DNA from: Anaerolineae bacterium
GTDB taxonomy: Bacteria; Chloroflexota; Anaerolineae; Aggregatilineales; Phototrophicaceae
Assembly: GCA_022842885.1 (NCBI GenBank)
Contig: JALHOR010000011.1
Coordinates: 1 to 64,000, forward strand
Reading direction: 5' to 3'
Length of the DNA: 64,000 nucleotides
The translations under genes and the position numbers were made by a program. Below are positions 36,541 to 45,502 of the stretch, one piece after another; within the stretch, counting starts at the first letter, position 1; every line of letters starts with the position of its first letter. Below the pieces are notes generated by a model, which did no database searches, was not told the DNA's origin, and was given only the letters and a program-made list of their open reading frames with translations.

Positions 36541-38844
36541 TTAAAATAATCTGTGTGAATAACGATAACTGCCAATGGCGGATTGCCCTAATGCTAATCC
36601 ACCATCATTACTCGGTACGGCGCGATGCACCAATACCTCAAAATCATGCTCGCGCAAGCGTACCATCGTTGCGTTTAACAAAACACTATTCTGGAATACA
36701 CCGCCGCTGAGGGCAATCACATTGCCAAATTCGCGCAACCGCAGGCATACCTCTAGCAAAACATCCGCTACCGCTGCATGAAAACGGGCGGCAATGAGAT
36801 GGTTATCTACCCCTGAACACCACTGCGCCACGATTGCCCGAATCACTGGGCAAGAGTCTAGGATGAAGGTGCCGTCGGTATCTTGCAAAATGTCGAAGGC
36901 AAAATTGGCAGGCTCAGGGGCGTTGATAAGACCTTCCAGTTCAATTGCGGCTTGTGCTTCATAATTAATCGTATGGCGAATGCCGATGAGCGAAGCCACC
37001 GCATCAAACAAGCGCCCCATACTGCTGGTCGGCACAGTCTGGAATCCGGTTTCAAATTGGCGTGCCAACAGCTTGCGTTCTGTGCTAGAACAGGCAGCGA
37101 CAGGCGGTAAATCGTCATCCCAAGCGATGCCCGCTGCCCACAACTGCGCCAGCGCCATCCGATACGGACGCTTTACAGCAGCATCTCCGCCGGGCAAAGG
37201 CGTATATTTCAGGTGGGCAGCCCGGTGGAACTGCTCATAATCAGCGATGAGAATTTCGCCGCCCCAAATTGCGCCATCCGTGCCATAGCCTGTGCCATCA
37301 AGGCAAATGCCGATGATGGGGGTTTTGCCCGTCAGACCATGTTCTGCCATGACTGCGGCGATATGCGCGTGGTGATGCTGGACTCGAATCAGCGGCAAGT
37401 TTGTTTTTTGGGTATGCTGTTCTGCCCATTGGGTGGTCAGATAACCGGGATGCAAATCGCAAATGATGGCGCGTGGTTCGGCACGATAGAGCGTGCATAA
37501 ATTTTCACGAGCAGCATCAAAGGCTTGCAACGTTTCCAAATTTTCCATGTCGCCAATATGCTGGCTCAAAAAAGCATAGCCATCATGCGCCAAACACAAC
37601 GTATTTTTCAGTTCGCCGCCAGTGGCTAACAAGGTCGTTTGGGCGCTTGGTAACTGAATTGGATAGGGCGTATACCCGCGTGAACGACGAATCGGCATTT
37701 CCTGATGGTCATGCAGGCGCAGCACCGAATCATCGCAGGGCGTATGAATCGGGCGATTGTGAAACAAAAAAGCATCTACTAAGGGCGCAAGACGGTCTAA
37801 CGCTTCGGCATTATCAATAGCAATCGGTTCGCCAGAGAGATTGCCGGAAGTCATCACTAAGGGCGTGTCATCTAATAACAGATAATGCAGCGGGGTATAC
37901 GGCAGCATCAGCCCAACATAGGGATTGCCGGGTGCAACAAATTGACTCAAGGGGCTATCCGGGCGTTTGCGAACCAACACAATCGGGCGCTGCCGACTGG
38001 TGAGTAACTCTGCTTCGTCAGCATCTATCAGTGCAATTTGCCGGGCTATCTCCAAATCGCGTACCATGACCGCAAAGGGCTTATCTACGCGCCCTTTACG
38101 CTGCCGTAGGGTTGCGAGTGCCGCGTCATTCGTGGCATCGCACGCCAAATGAAATCCACCCAAGCCCTTAATCGCCACAATTTGCCCCATTTTTAAGGCA
38201 ATTTGCGTTGCGTCTAGTGTCGCATCTGTGCCAGCTATCATGGCATCACTTTTGGGTTGATACCAAATTTTGGGTCCACATTCCGGGCAGGCGATCGGTT
38301 GGGCATGAAAACGCCGACTGAGAGGGTCATGATATTCAGCAGCGCACGCCGGGCATAAAGCAAAATGTGCCATCGTGGTGCTGGCACGGTCATAGGGAAT
38401 GTGCTGAATAATCGTGAAACGGGGACCACAGTGCGTACAATTGATGAACGGATAAAGATAACGGCGGTCGGATGGGTCTAATAATTCGCGCAGGCAAGCG
38501 TCACAAATACTCACATCCGGCGGAATATGGGCGCTCACTTGGTCGCTAGATTGGCTGTTTAGAATGACAAATTGGGTGTCGGTACACGGGATAAGCGATT
38601 CAACAGCAACCGATTGGATATGTGCCAACGGTGGTTTTTCAGCAATGAGTGCCGCTTGAAACGTTGCCAAGGCTTGCGCTGTGCCTTGCACTTCGATAAA
38701 GACGCCGCTGCTATGATTCACCACATGCCCGACCAGCCCATACCGCAGCGCCAAGCCATACACAAACGGGCGAAAGCCAACACCCTGCACAATACCGCGC
38801 ACAGTTAGTCGTAAGCGTTCCACCACTGGGGCAGCCGTGTTCAC
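36541..38844 (-). CDS. hypF: Carbamoyltransferase HypF
   Basis: HypF activates carbamoyl phosphate and transfers the carbamoyl group to HypE's C-terminal Cys. All four parts are visible in 767 residues: an acylphosphatase domain (VRGIVQGVGFRPFVYGL, 12-28), two zinc fingers (CDAC...CTHC, CPAC...CPEC), a YrdC-like domain (AIKGLGGFHLACDATND and MTSGNLSGEPI) and a Kae1-like carbamoyl domain with VQHHHAHIAAVMAEHG and GICLDGTGYGTDG. It overlaps the NHL gene by 4 bp. Its presence confirms a CN/CO-ligated [NiFe] enzyme. Confidence 0.97.
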   Translation of the reverse strand: MNTAAPVVERLRLTVRGIVQGVGFRPFVYGLALRYGLVGHVVNHSSGVFIEVQGTAQALATFQAALIAEKPPLAHIQSVAVESLIPCTDTQFVILNSQSSDQVSAHIPPDVSICDACLRELLDPSDRRYLYPFINCTHCGPRFTIIQHIPYDRASTTMAHFALCPACAAEYHDPLSRRFHAQPIACPECGPKIWYQPKSDAMIAGTDATLDATQIALKMGQIVAIKGLGGFHLACDATNDAALATLRQRKGRVDKPFAVMVRDLEIARQIALIDADEAELLTSRQRPIVLVRKRPDSPLSQFVAPGNPYVGLMLPYTPLHYLLLDDTPLVMTSGNLSGEPIAIDNAEALDRLAPLVDAFLFHNRPIHTPCDDSVLRLHDHQEMPIRRSRGYTPYPIQLPSAQTTLLATGGELKNTLCLAHDGYAFLSQHIGDMENLETLQAFDAARENLCTLYRAEPRAIICDLHPGYLTTQWAEQHTQKTNLPLIRVQHHHAHIAAVMAEHGLTGKTPIIGICLDGTGYGTDGAIWGGEILIADYEQFHRAAHLKYTPLPGGDAAVKRPYRMALAQLWAAGIAWDDDLPPVAACSSTERKLLARQFETGFQTVPTSSMGRLFDAVASLIGIRHTINYEAQAAIELEGLINAPEPANFAFDILQDTDGTFILDSCPVIRAIVAQWCSGVDNHLIAARFHAAVADVLLEVCLRLREFGNVIALSGGVFQNSVLLNATMVRLREHDFEVLVHRAVPSNDGGLALGQSAIGSYRYSHRLF

Positions 38845-40031
38845 GAAACATCCTCAGCACGTTCAATTTGCCATATCATAACACGATTGTTGCCGGAGTC
38901 CGCAATTGCCAAATAGCCCTGAAAAAGATGAATACCATAGGGCCAACACAAGGTATGATGTTCAACGGCTTTCCATTGATTTTCGCCATTCGCACCCATA
39001 TTCGGCTGCCCAATGACGGTATCCGCTGCGATAGCCGCACCTACACGCGGTAGCTGATGCCACACTAACACGCGATTATTGGCAGTATCAGCGACAGCCA
39101 AAAGATTATCGGCGGCGCTTATCGAATAAGGGAAACGCAATTTTGCCGCGCCTTGTGCGGTATAAGCGAATTCTTGGGCAGTCTCAAAATTAGGCTGACC
39201 TAACACCACATCTGCCGGACGGTCGTGCTGTGGTGCGGGCGACCAACCCAAAATTCGGTGATTGCCTGCATCGGCAATATATAAAGTGTGTTCATCACCT
39301 GCGACGGCATGGGGCCAACGAAATGTATTTGCGCCCACATCGCCCCCACGATTTTCAAGCGCATCTGTCGGCTTATCTTGTCCCCAAATCACATCTGGGG
39401 GTTGATTGGGCATAGGCAAGCCGCGCCAACCCACAACGCGCCGATTGCCAGTATCCGTGATGTAAAACCAGCCTGCCACATAGCCGATGCCATAGCCCCA
39501 ATAAAGCGTATGAGCAGCACAAGCACCGTCTTGATTGGCGGCAACGGCGCTTAAATTCGGCTGCCCTAGGGCGTAATCGGGCGGTTGGTCATTTTTTTCT
39601 GGCAGCGTTTCCCAAACAAGAATACGATGATGCCACGAATCCGCGACATATAAATGCCCATCATAAACTGCCACGCCCGTCGGCAAATGCAGCCCATTTT
39701 CCACACCGCGTCCTCCGGCGGCGGGTCCTTCCGATGTAAAATCCGGTTGCCCCAAAACTACATCGGCAGGTTGCCCATCGTGCGTTGGGCGTTCATGCCA
39801 AATCAGTACGCGATGATTGCCCGAATCGGCAACGATTAAGCCTTTTTCGGTCAACCAAACACCACGCGGCGCGTAGACTTGGCTGGCAGTGGGGTTCGCG
39901 GCGGGCAGCGCCAAACCGCCCGGTGATTTTGCGCCTAACCATACATGCGGCGTACACCGTAGCATGGGCGACGGTTGGGCGATAGAAGCAAGCGGAAGTG
40001 TGCTGTTAGCTAGCATGGATAGTAATCGCAT
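38841..40031 (-). CDS. NHL-repeat protein of the hydrogenase operon
   Basis: A 396-residue predicted beta-propeller. About six NHL blades recur with phrases such as VADSGNHRVLIW, VADSWHHRILVW, ITDTGNRRVVGW, IADAGNHRILGW, VADTANNRVLVW and IADSGNNRVMIW. No signal peptide is evident, so it is cytoplasmic and probably a protein-interaction platform. NHL-repeat genes accompany group 2a (Huc-type) hydrogenases in other bacteria, as I recall the M. smegmatis locus. The start overlaps the NifU-type gene by 26 bp, and the end overlaps hypF by 4 bp. Confidence 0.88.
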   Translation of the reverse strand: MRLLSMLANSTLPLASIAQPSPMLRCTPHVWLGAKSPGGLALPAANPTASQVYAPRGVWLTEKGLIVADSGNHRVLIWHERPTHDGQPADVVLGQPDFTSEGPAAGGRGVENGLHLPTGVAVYDGHLYVADSWHHRILVWETLPEKNDQPPDYALGQPNLSAVAANQDGACAAHTLYWGYGIGYVAGWFYITDTGNRRVVGWRGLPMPNQPPDVIWGQDKPTDALENRGGDVGANTFRWPHAVAGDEHTLYIADAGNHRILGWSPAPQHDRPADVVLGQPNFETAQEFAYTAQGAAKLRFPYSISAADNLLAVADTANNRVLVWHQLPRVGAAIAADTVIGQPNMGANGENQWKAVEHHTLCWPYGIHLFQGYLAIADSGNNRVMIWQIERAEDVS

Positions 40032-40551
40032 CTAATGGCACGATACCCGGCGCAACCGTTGGCACTACAACGATTTGGGTCACATCGGGCATTTGGGTAC
40101 GAATAACTTTTTCGACCAGATTGTTTAAGGTGGTTGAAGACGCTGAACAGCCTTCGCACGCGCCCTGCAATTTTAGATAGACAACATTATCTTGCACGTT
40201 GACCAATTCCACATCGCCGCCATGTGATTGCATGTAAGGACGCACGCTCTCTAATGCCTGCAATGCCTGAATTTTGGGGTCAACCCGGATTAACCCATGC
40301 ATGGCGAATAAGGCATAGATACTGGGGTCATCCAGCATCCCAAATAACAAGTCGCGCCCATGTTCATCTTTTTTAAGATGCTGAATCAAGTGGGCAAGGG
40401 CATACTGATGAAAATCTTCTACTGCGTGCTTGAGCATCATGGCTTTATCGCGGGCATCCACCTCTAGCCCCAATACGGCACTCACCGATTGGTCAACCCG
40501 TTCTGCAAGAGTCTCAAAGCGTTCTTCTAAAATGGCTGTTGCGCTGGTCAT
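40006..40551 (-). CDS. NifU C-terminal-domain protein, Fe-S scaffold
   Basis: A 181-residue protein with a helical N-terminal half (residues 1-80) and a NifU-type scaffold domain (about 85-165): LESVRPYMQSHGGDVELVNV, VVYLKLQGACEGCSASSTTL with CxxC for transient [4Fe-4S] binding, and NNLVEKVIRTQMPDV. It may supply Fe-S clusters to the small subunit or act in maturation. NifU-like genes occupy a comparable place in group 2a hydrogenase loci. It overlaps the 125-residue gene upstream by 4 bp and the NHL gene downstream by 26 bp. Confidence 0.9.
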   Translation of the reverse strand: MTSATAILEERFETLAERVDQSVSAVLGLEVDARDKAMMLKHAVEDFHQYALAHLIQHLKKDEHGRDLLFGMLDDPSIYALFAMHGLIRVDPKIQALQALESVRPYMQSHGGDVELVNVQDNVVYLKLQGACEGCSASSTTLNNLVEKVIRTQMPDVTQIVVVPTVAPGIVPLDAITIHAS

Positions 40552-40925
40552 AGGATAGACTCCTCAAATAAAGTGGATTGTTCTAACAATTCTTCTGTCT
40601 TTTGTTGCATCAGTTGGGCAAAAACCGTTTTCGCCATTTGGATAAGTAAATCACCAATAGATTGGTTTTCGCGCATTGGGACAGACATCACCTGCGAAGA
40701 CAATGCCTGAAGCACAAAACATGCTCCGGCAGCATTATCCAGCAAAAATTCGCTGAATAGCGCGTCTACAAAGGCATCACGGCGCACTCCGGCGGCGTTG
40801 GCATCTTGGCGCAGCCGCACGAGCGCATTGCCCGCGCCCATATTGTGCTGAATAAGGCGTTCTGAATAACGCTCGACTGCTGTAAAAAGCAAAAAATCAA
40901 ATTGTTGGCGTTGATAATGTTCCAT
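40548..40925 (-). CDS. Hydrogenase-operon protein of unknown function, 125 aa
   Basis: A soluble, mostly helical 125-residue protein (MEHYQRQQFDFLLFTAVERY at the start, MAKTVFAQLMQQKTEELLE near the end) with a single Cys in NAAGACFVLQAL. No recognised domain. It lies 4 nt after the TPR gene and overlaps the NifU-type gene by 4 bp (ATGA), so it is certainly part of the operon and likely expressed. Function is perhaps adaptor or assembly factor for the hydrogenase; this is inference from position only. Confidence 0.65.
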   Translation of the reverse strand: MEHYQRQQFDFLLFTAVERYSERLIQHNMGAGNALVRLRQDANAAGVRRDAFVDALFSEFLLDNAAGACFVLQALSSQVMSVPMRENQSIGDLLIQMAKTVFAQLMQQKTEELLEQSTLFEESIL

Positions 40926-40929
40926 GAGA

Positions 40930-42123
40930 TTACCCCAATGGCGTGACCGGAAATTGGCTTAGGTTAGCATCAATGGCATCGGCAGCGTCGTGTTCGCCAT
41001 GTTCACGGAAAATGGTTTGTGCCTCACGCAGATTCGTTGTGGCATGGTCGAAGATGCCCAAATGCGCCAGCGCGTTGCCTTGGTTGGCACGCACGCGGGC
41101 ATACCCAAGCGGGTCATTGGCACGAGTGCGAATAGCATATAAATCTTCGTATAAACGCACGGCTTCCGCCAAATTTTCTTCGGGGTGCGATGATGGCAAA
41201 TATTGTAGGGCATTTGCCAGATTTAATTGGGCGCTTGCCCACTGGAACGGGTAGGTGGCTTGCGTATAAACCGTCAGTGCCTCGCGTAAGGCGCTGATAG
41301 CAACCGCCGCCCGCAGTTGGTCGCTGGCTTCCAACATGGGTGCCGCTAAATAAGTGAGCGCCAAATTATTTTGTGCCAGCGCATAGGCTTGGGGGTCATT
41401 GCTGCGCGTGATGGAACGCAATGTCTCTTGATAGGCTTTGGCAGCATCCTGAAGCAATCCCAATTCCTGATATGTCGTGCCGAGATTCAACCATAGGTTG
41501 CCAATCACCATAGGCAAGGGGGCTGTGCCAAGCAGTTTTAATGCCTGCCGATAACGCGCGACACTATCGTGATTCACGCCCAAATTGTCGCGCTGAATAT
41601 CCGCCCATGTGCCAATTAATTGTGCCTGAAACAAAGGTGACACAGTTGCCGCTTCAATGGCTTGGGTGAGGTCGCTTAGCGCCGCGTTGATGTTGCCATC
41701 TTCTAAGTGAGAAGTAGCTTGAATCAGCAGCAGATGTGCGCGAAGCTCACCGTCTACCCCTTTGGCGTCCGGTGCTTGGTCAATGATACCCATCGTATAG
41801 GCAGCGGCAGCCAAAAATGGTTGCAAGGCAGCGGGCAAAGTATTCTTTAATTGCGAATAATCAGCCGGTGTTCCGGCAAGAATAAAGCGATTATAGTGAC
41901 TCACAGGCGAATTATCCCCGTTGAGCAGCGTCATGGCATCCGATAGAGCGTCATCCATTGCCTTGCCATAAAATTGCCATTCGACAGGCAACTCTGCCGG
42001 ACGTTCCCCGCGCAGCAATGCCGCCAATGCTGTCTCTGATGCAGATGCTGCGGGCAGCAGTAAATACCCGGTGGGCAGCGGGTGAATCCCTAAAGGTTGT
42101 GGGCGAATCAGCATCGTAGCCAT
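40930..42123 (-). CDS. Tetratricopeptide-repeat protein of the hydrogenase operon
   Basis: A 397-residue helical-repeat protein. TPR-like helices begin near residue 120 (ELRAHLLLIQATSHLEDGNI, NLWLNLGTTYQELGLLQDAAKAYQETL, YALAQNNLALTYLAAPML, WASAQLNLANALQYLPSS, YARVRANQGNALAHLGIFD), about seven repeats. The N-terminal 110 residues are a distinct region. No export signal. TPR genes are found in group 2a hydrogenase operons in actinobacteria, where their role is undefined; a scaffold for assembly or membrane attachment would fit. Confidence 0.85.
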   Translation of the reverse strand: MATMLIRPQPLGIHPLPTGYLLLPAASASETALAALLRGERPAELPVEWQFYGKAMDDALSDAMTLLNGDNSPVSHYNRFILAGTPADYSQLKNTLPAALQPFLAAAAYTMGIIDQAPDAKGVDGELRAHLLLIQATSHLEDGNINAALSDLTQAIEAATVSPLFQAQLIGTWADIQRDNLGVNHDSVARYRQALKLLGTAPLPMVIGNLWLNLGTTYQELGLLQDAAKAYQETLRSITRSNDPQAYALAQNNLALTYLAAPMLEASDQLRAAVAISALREALTVYTQATYPFQWASAQLNLANALQYLPSSHPEENLAEAVRLYEDLYAIRTRANDPLGYARVRANQGNALAHLGIFDHATTNLREAQTIFREHGEHDAADAIDANLSQFPVTPLG

Positions 42124-42151
42124 CTGTTTATCCTACAAAAAATTACTCGGC

Positions 42152-42385
42152 TCAAAATCCGCTTGGGGGTTCTGGTAAATCTTTATTGGCGTTGCGGGCA
42201 ATCCAATGTGCCACGATTTCTGCTTGCCGCTGCGTTGGATAACTCTCAATCCGATGTTCATAGGTACGCAGGGTGGGTTCATCTTCAAATTCCCAAAAGG
42301 AAACACTTAGATAAACAACCCACTGCCCGCGTTCCTCTACCACACGAGCCGTTGCATGACTCGGTGATTTATCAAAACCACTCAT
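42152..42385 (-). CDS. Hydrogenase-operon protein of unknown function, 77 aa
   Basis: A 77-residue, probably single-domain protein (ARVVEERGQWVVYLSVSFWE at the centre of the beta part, then TQRQAEIVAHWIARNAN helix). The ATG overlaps the stop of the maturation protease by 4 bp and the TPR gene follows 28 nt later. It shows a strand-strand-strand-helix pattern but no recognised family. It could modulate protease or large-subunit maturation; that is only positional reasoning. Confidence 0.6.
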   Translation of the reverse strand: MSGFDKSPSHATARVVEERGQWVVYLSVSFWEFEDEPTLRTYEHRIESYPTQRQAEIVAHWIARNANKDLPEPPSGF

Positions 42386-42873
42386 GGCATTGGCTGCTCC
42401 TCCGCCAATAAGAGGTCAATCACTTGCCACATCGCGCGTGTTACGGGTTCGGTGAGTGCCATGCCGGGGTCTAAGCTACCTGCTTCAATCAGATAGACTT
42501 GAATGGATTTTGGATATTCATCTTTGAGCAGCCAGCGGGCAAATGCCAGCGCATTATCCCACCGGAAGGCATGTTGGTGTAACCCGGTCAGCGGCGGCAG
42601 TTGTTCGACTCGCTCACCGGGAACACGAAAAATCGTACCGGGGGCTGACCCCGTGCAGCAGGCATCAATCAAAATGACCGATTGTGCGCCGCGCATGGCA
42701 AAGCCAACTTCCATGCCTGCTGTGCCACCATCCACCACGCGCGTGCCAGCGGGCAAGCCGCGCTCTAGCAAATGACGAATCAGGACGGGACCCACGCCAT
42801 CATCACCGCGCAGCAAATTACCGCAGCCAATGATGAGGCGGGGAGTCACAGCAGGCGGGAAAGGGTCTAGCAT
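42382..42873 (-). CDS. hupD: Hydrogenase maturation endopeptidase (HupD/HoxW type)
   Basis: A 163-residue Ni-dependent protease that removes the C-terminal peptide of the large subunit after Ni insertion. Signature GCGNLLRGDDGVG (17-29) includes the conserved GN and acidic metal ligand, LIDACC carries the second Asp and TGLHQHAF the His ligand. The start overlaps the large-subunit stop by 7 bp, as expected for a dedicated protease. Its target here is presumably the peptide after His in DSCLVCTVH. Confidence 0.95.
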   Translation of the reverse strand: MLDPFPPAVTPRLIIGCGNLLRGDDGVGPVLIRHLLERGLPAGTRVVDGGTAGMEVGFAMRGAQSVILIDACCTGSAPGTIFRVPGERVEQLPPLTGLHQHAFRWDNALAFARWLLKDEYPKSIQVYLIEAGSLDPGMALTEPVTRAMWQVIDLLLAEEQPMP

Positions 42874-44480
42874 GAGCCGTTCCCGTTCAATTGGAATTCT
42901 GCCAATTCTGCGCCGCTTTTGCCGTCATACGCATGAACGGTGCAGACCAAACACGAGTCAAAGCTGCGGGCGACATGCCCTAATTCCACCGGGTCTTCGG
43001 CATCGGCAACATTGACACCCATGAAAGCACTTTCCATAGGTCCACGATTTTCTTGCCCATCGCGCGGGCTAACATTCCATGCGGTTGGCGTGATAACCTG
43101 ATAATTGGCAATTTTGCCATCTTTCAGCACAATCCAATCTGCTAAGAAACCGCGGGCAGCTTCGGTTGCCCCAAAGCCTTGTCCTTCGGCGCGTTCCACA
43201 GGTTTGATGTAGAAACGGTCATGGAGTTTAATTTCAGTCAGCCATTGGCGTACCATCTTGTAGTAACGGGCGGCTTCGTGCATCCGGGCGAAAGCCCGCA
43301 GCATGACGCTGGGACCCATTTGTTGATAGCAGTTGTAAATCAGTGGGTCATAATTCTGGTGAGCAGCATGATTGGGGTTGCCCGCGATGATTTGGCGTGC
43401 CAATGGTCCCACTTCCAACGGGACGTAGCCGATGCCGGGAACATCATAACGCGGTGATTTTGACCAAGTATATTTGCCGTGCTTGCGTCCTTCTTCGGGG
43501 TCAATCGGTTCGGTGACGCCTTCAAACGGATGCAAGAATTTTTTGCCTTCGTAGAAAGAATGCGTTACATCTTCTTTGATGCGGGCTTGGTCAAATTCGT
43601 GCCACGTTTTGCCATCGTAAACCCCGGCGCGGCTGATGAGCGCGGCATTGCGCCCTTCAATCGTTGGATGGGTATAGAGTTCTGGTTGGAAGAATGTGCC
43701 GGGTGCCAAGAATCTGCCGACCCCTTGCCCAAATTTATCTAAACCGATTTCTTGGGCATAGCGCAGGAAGAAACCACAATCAGACTCATAATGCCCTTTG
43801 TTTTCGTTCATCCACGTTTGCACATCGTCCCACGTCTTATTTTCCAGCCAGCGGTCAACTGAACCACCGAGCCACATTTTTTCCAGCCAATGTTCACGCC
43901 ACCAATCTAAGATGGCAATGGAGCGCGTCACATCGGAGAGGCTTGGTGCAGACATGACCCCACCGGGAATCATGAAACTAGAGTGGGGCCATTGCCCACC
44001 GAAAATCGCATAAATTTCGACAGGTTTACTGGAAATGACAATTGCTGGTTCATAACATGCCCCCACAAACGGCGCAAACCGCCGCACGGCTTCGGCATAA
44101 TTAGGGGATTTGGCATAATTTTTGTTGGTCAGGTCAATGGCAAACAGCGCATAGAACCAGCGCGGAATGCTCTGAATCGTCTCGCACGCTTGGGCAATGT
44201 TGCGAACCAACGTTGCATTTACCGGCACTTCAGTTTTCCATGCCGTATCCAGCGCATAAACGGCTTTATACAAGTGACTGCCGCCGCAAATGCCGCAAAT
44301 ACGCGGCGTGACGATTAACCCGGCTTGCGGGTCTTTGCCACGCAAAATAATCTCAAAACCCCGGAACATGCTGGCAGTCGTCCACGCATCGGAGACGACA
44401 CCATCATCAATTTTGACGGCGAGGTCGAGGTCGCCTTCTACGCGCCCAAGTGGGCTAACAAGCAAATCTAAGGTTGCCAT
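42867..44480 (-). CDS. hucL: [NiFe]-hydrogenase large subunit, group 2a (Huc/HupL) type
   Basis: A 537-residue catalytic subunit. The Ni-Fe ligands are in RICGICGGSH (N-terminal CxxC) and DSCLVCTVH (C-terminal CxxC), the latter with Ser in place of the commoner Pro, a trait I recall of group 2a enzymes. A 21-residue C-terminal peptide (AYDGKSGAELAEF and onward) follows the processing His. The ATG at 44480 has GGAG at a good distance; a Met at 44507 overlapping the small-subunit stop is less likely. The lack of a Tat signal on the small subunit and the absence of a cytochrome partner indicate a cytosolic complex. Neighbours supply all maturation factors except SlyD-type. Confidence 0.96.
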   Translation of the reverse strand: MATLDLLVSPLGRVEGDLDLAVKIDDGVVSDAWTTASMFRGFEIILRGKDPQAGLIVTPRICGICGGSHLYKAVYALDTAWKTEVPVNATLVRNIAQACETIQSIPRWFYALFAIDLTNKNYAKSPNYAEAVRRFAPFVGACYEPAIVISSKPVEIYAIFGGQWPHSSFMIPGGVMSAPSLSDVTRSIAILDWWREHWLEKMWLGGSVDRWLENKTWDDVQTWMNENKGHYESDCGFFLRYAQEIGLDKFGQGVGRFLAPGTFFQPELYTHPTIEGRNAALISRAGVYDGKTWHEFDQARIKEDVTHSFYEGKKFLHPFEGVTEPIDPEEGRKHGKYTWSKSPRYDVPGIGYVPLEVGPLARQIIAGNPNHAAHQNYDPLIYNCYQQMGPSVMLRAFARMHEAARYYKMVRQWLTEIKLHDRFYIKPVERAEGQGFGATEAARGFLADWIVLKDGKIANYQVITPTAWNVSPRDGQENRGPMESAFMGVNVADAEDPVELGHVARSFDSCLVCTVHAYDGKSGAELAEFQLNGNGSC

Positions 44481-44506
44481 GTGTGTTTTCTCCGTGCTTG
44501 AACCCA

Positions 44507-45478
44507 TTAGACGACAAAAATATCTTCTTTAGACCACGATGGGGCGGCGACCCGTGCCATCGCGGCGTGTGCCATGTAAGTCGCGTGGTCAGTGCCAGTC
44601 GGTAAATCCATTGGCACGCTGCCACTGATTTTTTGTGTCTTAAAGACGGTGCCGGGCGCTAAATCATAAAATGGAAATTCGGGTTCGGTGCAACCCAAAC
44701 AGGGCATTCCAGCGCGAGTCTTGGAGGATTGGCGATTCCATAAAATGCGATTGCACGATGAGCGCGTCATGGGTCCACGGCAACCGAGTTCATAGAATAA
44801 ACAGCCAGTGCGCGTGCCTTGCCCAAATTCGCTGGCGGATTGTTTCCATTCAAAGAATTGGTTGCGGGTGCAGCCGGTTTGTGTGAAGGTCGTGAAGAAG
44901 GTTTTGGGGCGTCCAATATCGTCTAAAGCGATGTCACCCGCGCGTCCGGTGGCAATGGCGACCAGAATTTGCGTCACCCAATCAGGATGCACTGGGCAGC
45001 CGGGGATATTGACGACGGGCAAGCCCATTTTGGAACGAAAATCCGCGCCCAAAAAGCCGCCTTTGTGCCGCCGGAAATACTGCATCCCAATCGAATCCAC
45101 TGGATTGGGGTCTACCACAGGAATCCCACCGTAGGCAGCACAATCGCCAATAGCAACGACAATCTGTGCTTGGTGTGCCAATTCGATGACCCAATCTTTC
45201 ATGGGGCGTTCTGCAAACATATTAAATCGTCCCGTACCATTGGGACCCATAATCACAGTGCCTTCATAAACAAAAATATCTAATGGACGTTCCCCACGCG
45301 CCAAACTGTATAATAATTTTTGGGCATTTTTCCCTAATTCCATCCCTAATGAAGGATGCCAAACAATATCAATGCCAAAATCTGTCACCAGATCTACAAT
45401 GCTGGGTTCTTCGGCGTTGAGCAGCGAAATGGTGTTGCCGCTGCACGCGCCACCTTGTAACCACAGGAGCGAGACCAT
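44507..45478 (-). CDS. hucS: [NiFe]-hydrogenase small subunit, group 2a (Huc/HupS) type
   Basis: A 323-residue Fe-S electron-relay subunit without a Tat signal (begins MVSLLWLQGGACSGNTISL), so the enzyme stays in the cytosol. Cluster ligands include C12 in ACSGN, GDCAAYGG, NIPGCPVHP, TGCTRNQF and GCLFYELGCRGP with NRILW and GMPCLGCTEP. The first motif is C-S-G-N15, so the second Cys of the usual proximal CxxC is Asn. The Huc group is reported to hold three [3Fe-4S] clusters, which such substitutions would favour; this is recall plus inference. It follows hypB by 24 nt. Confidence 0.96.
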   Translation of the reverse strand: MVSLLWLQGGACSGNTISLLNAEEPSIVDLVTDFGIDIVWHPSLGMELGKNAQKLLYSLARGERPLDIFVYEGTVIMGPNGTGRFNMFAERPMKDWVIELAHQAQIVVAIGDCAAYGGIPVVDPNPVDSIGMQYFRRHKGGFLGADFRSKMGLPVVNIPGCPVHPDWVTQILVAIATGRAGDIALDDIGRPKTFFTTFTQTGCTRNQFFEWKQSASEFGQGTRTGCLFYELGCRGPMTRSSCNRILWNRQSSKTRAGMPCLGCTEPEFPFYDLAPGTVFKTQKISGSVPMDLPTGTDHATYMAHAAMARVAAPSWSKEDIFVV

Positions 45479-45502
45479 ATATTCCCCCTCGTATCGAATA
45501 AA

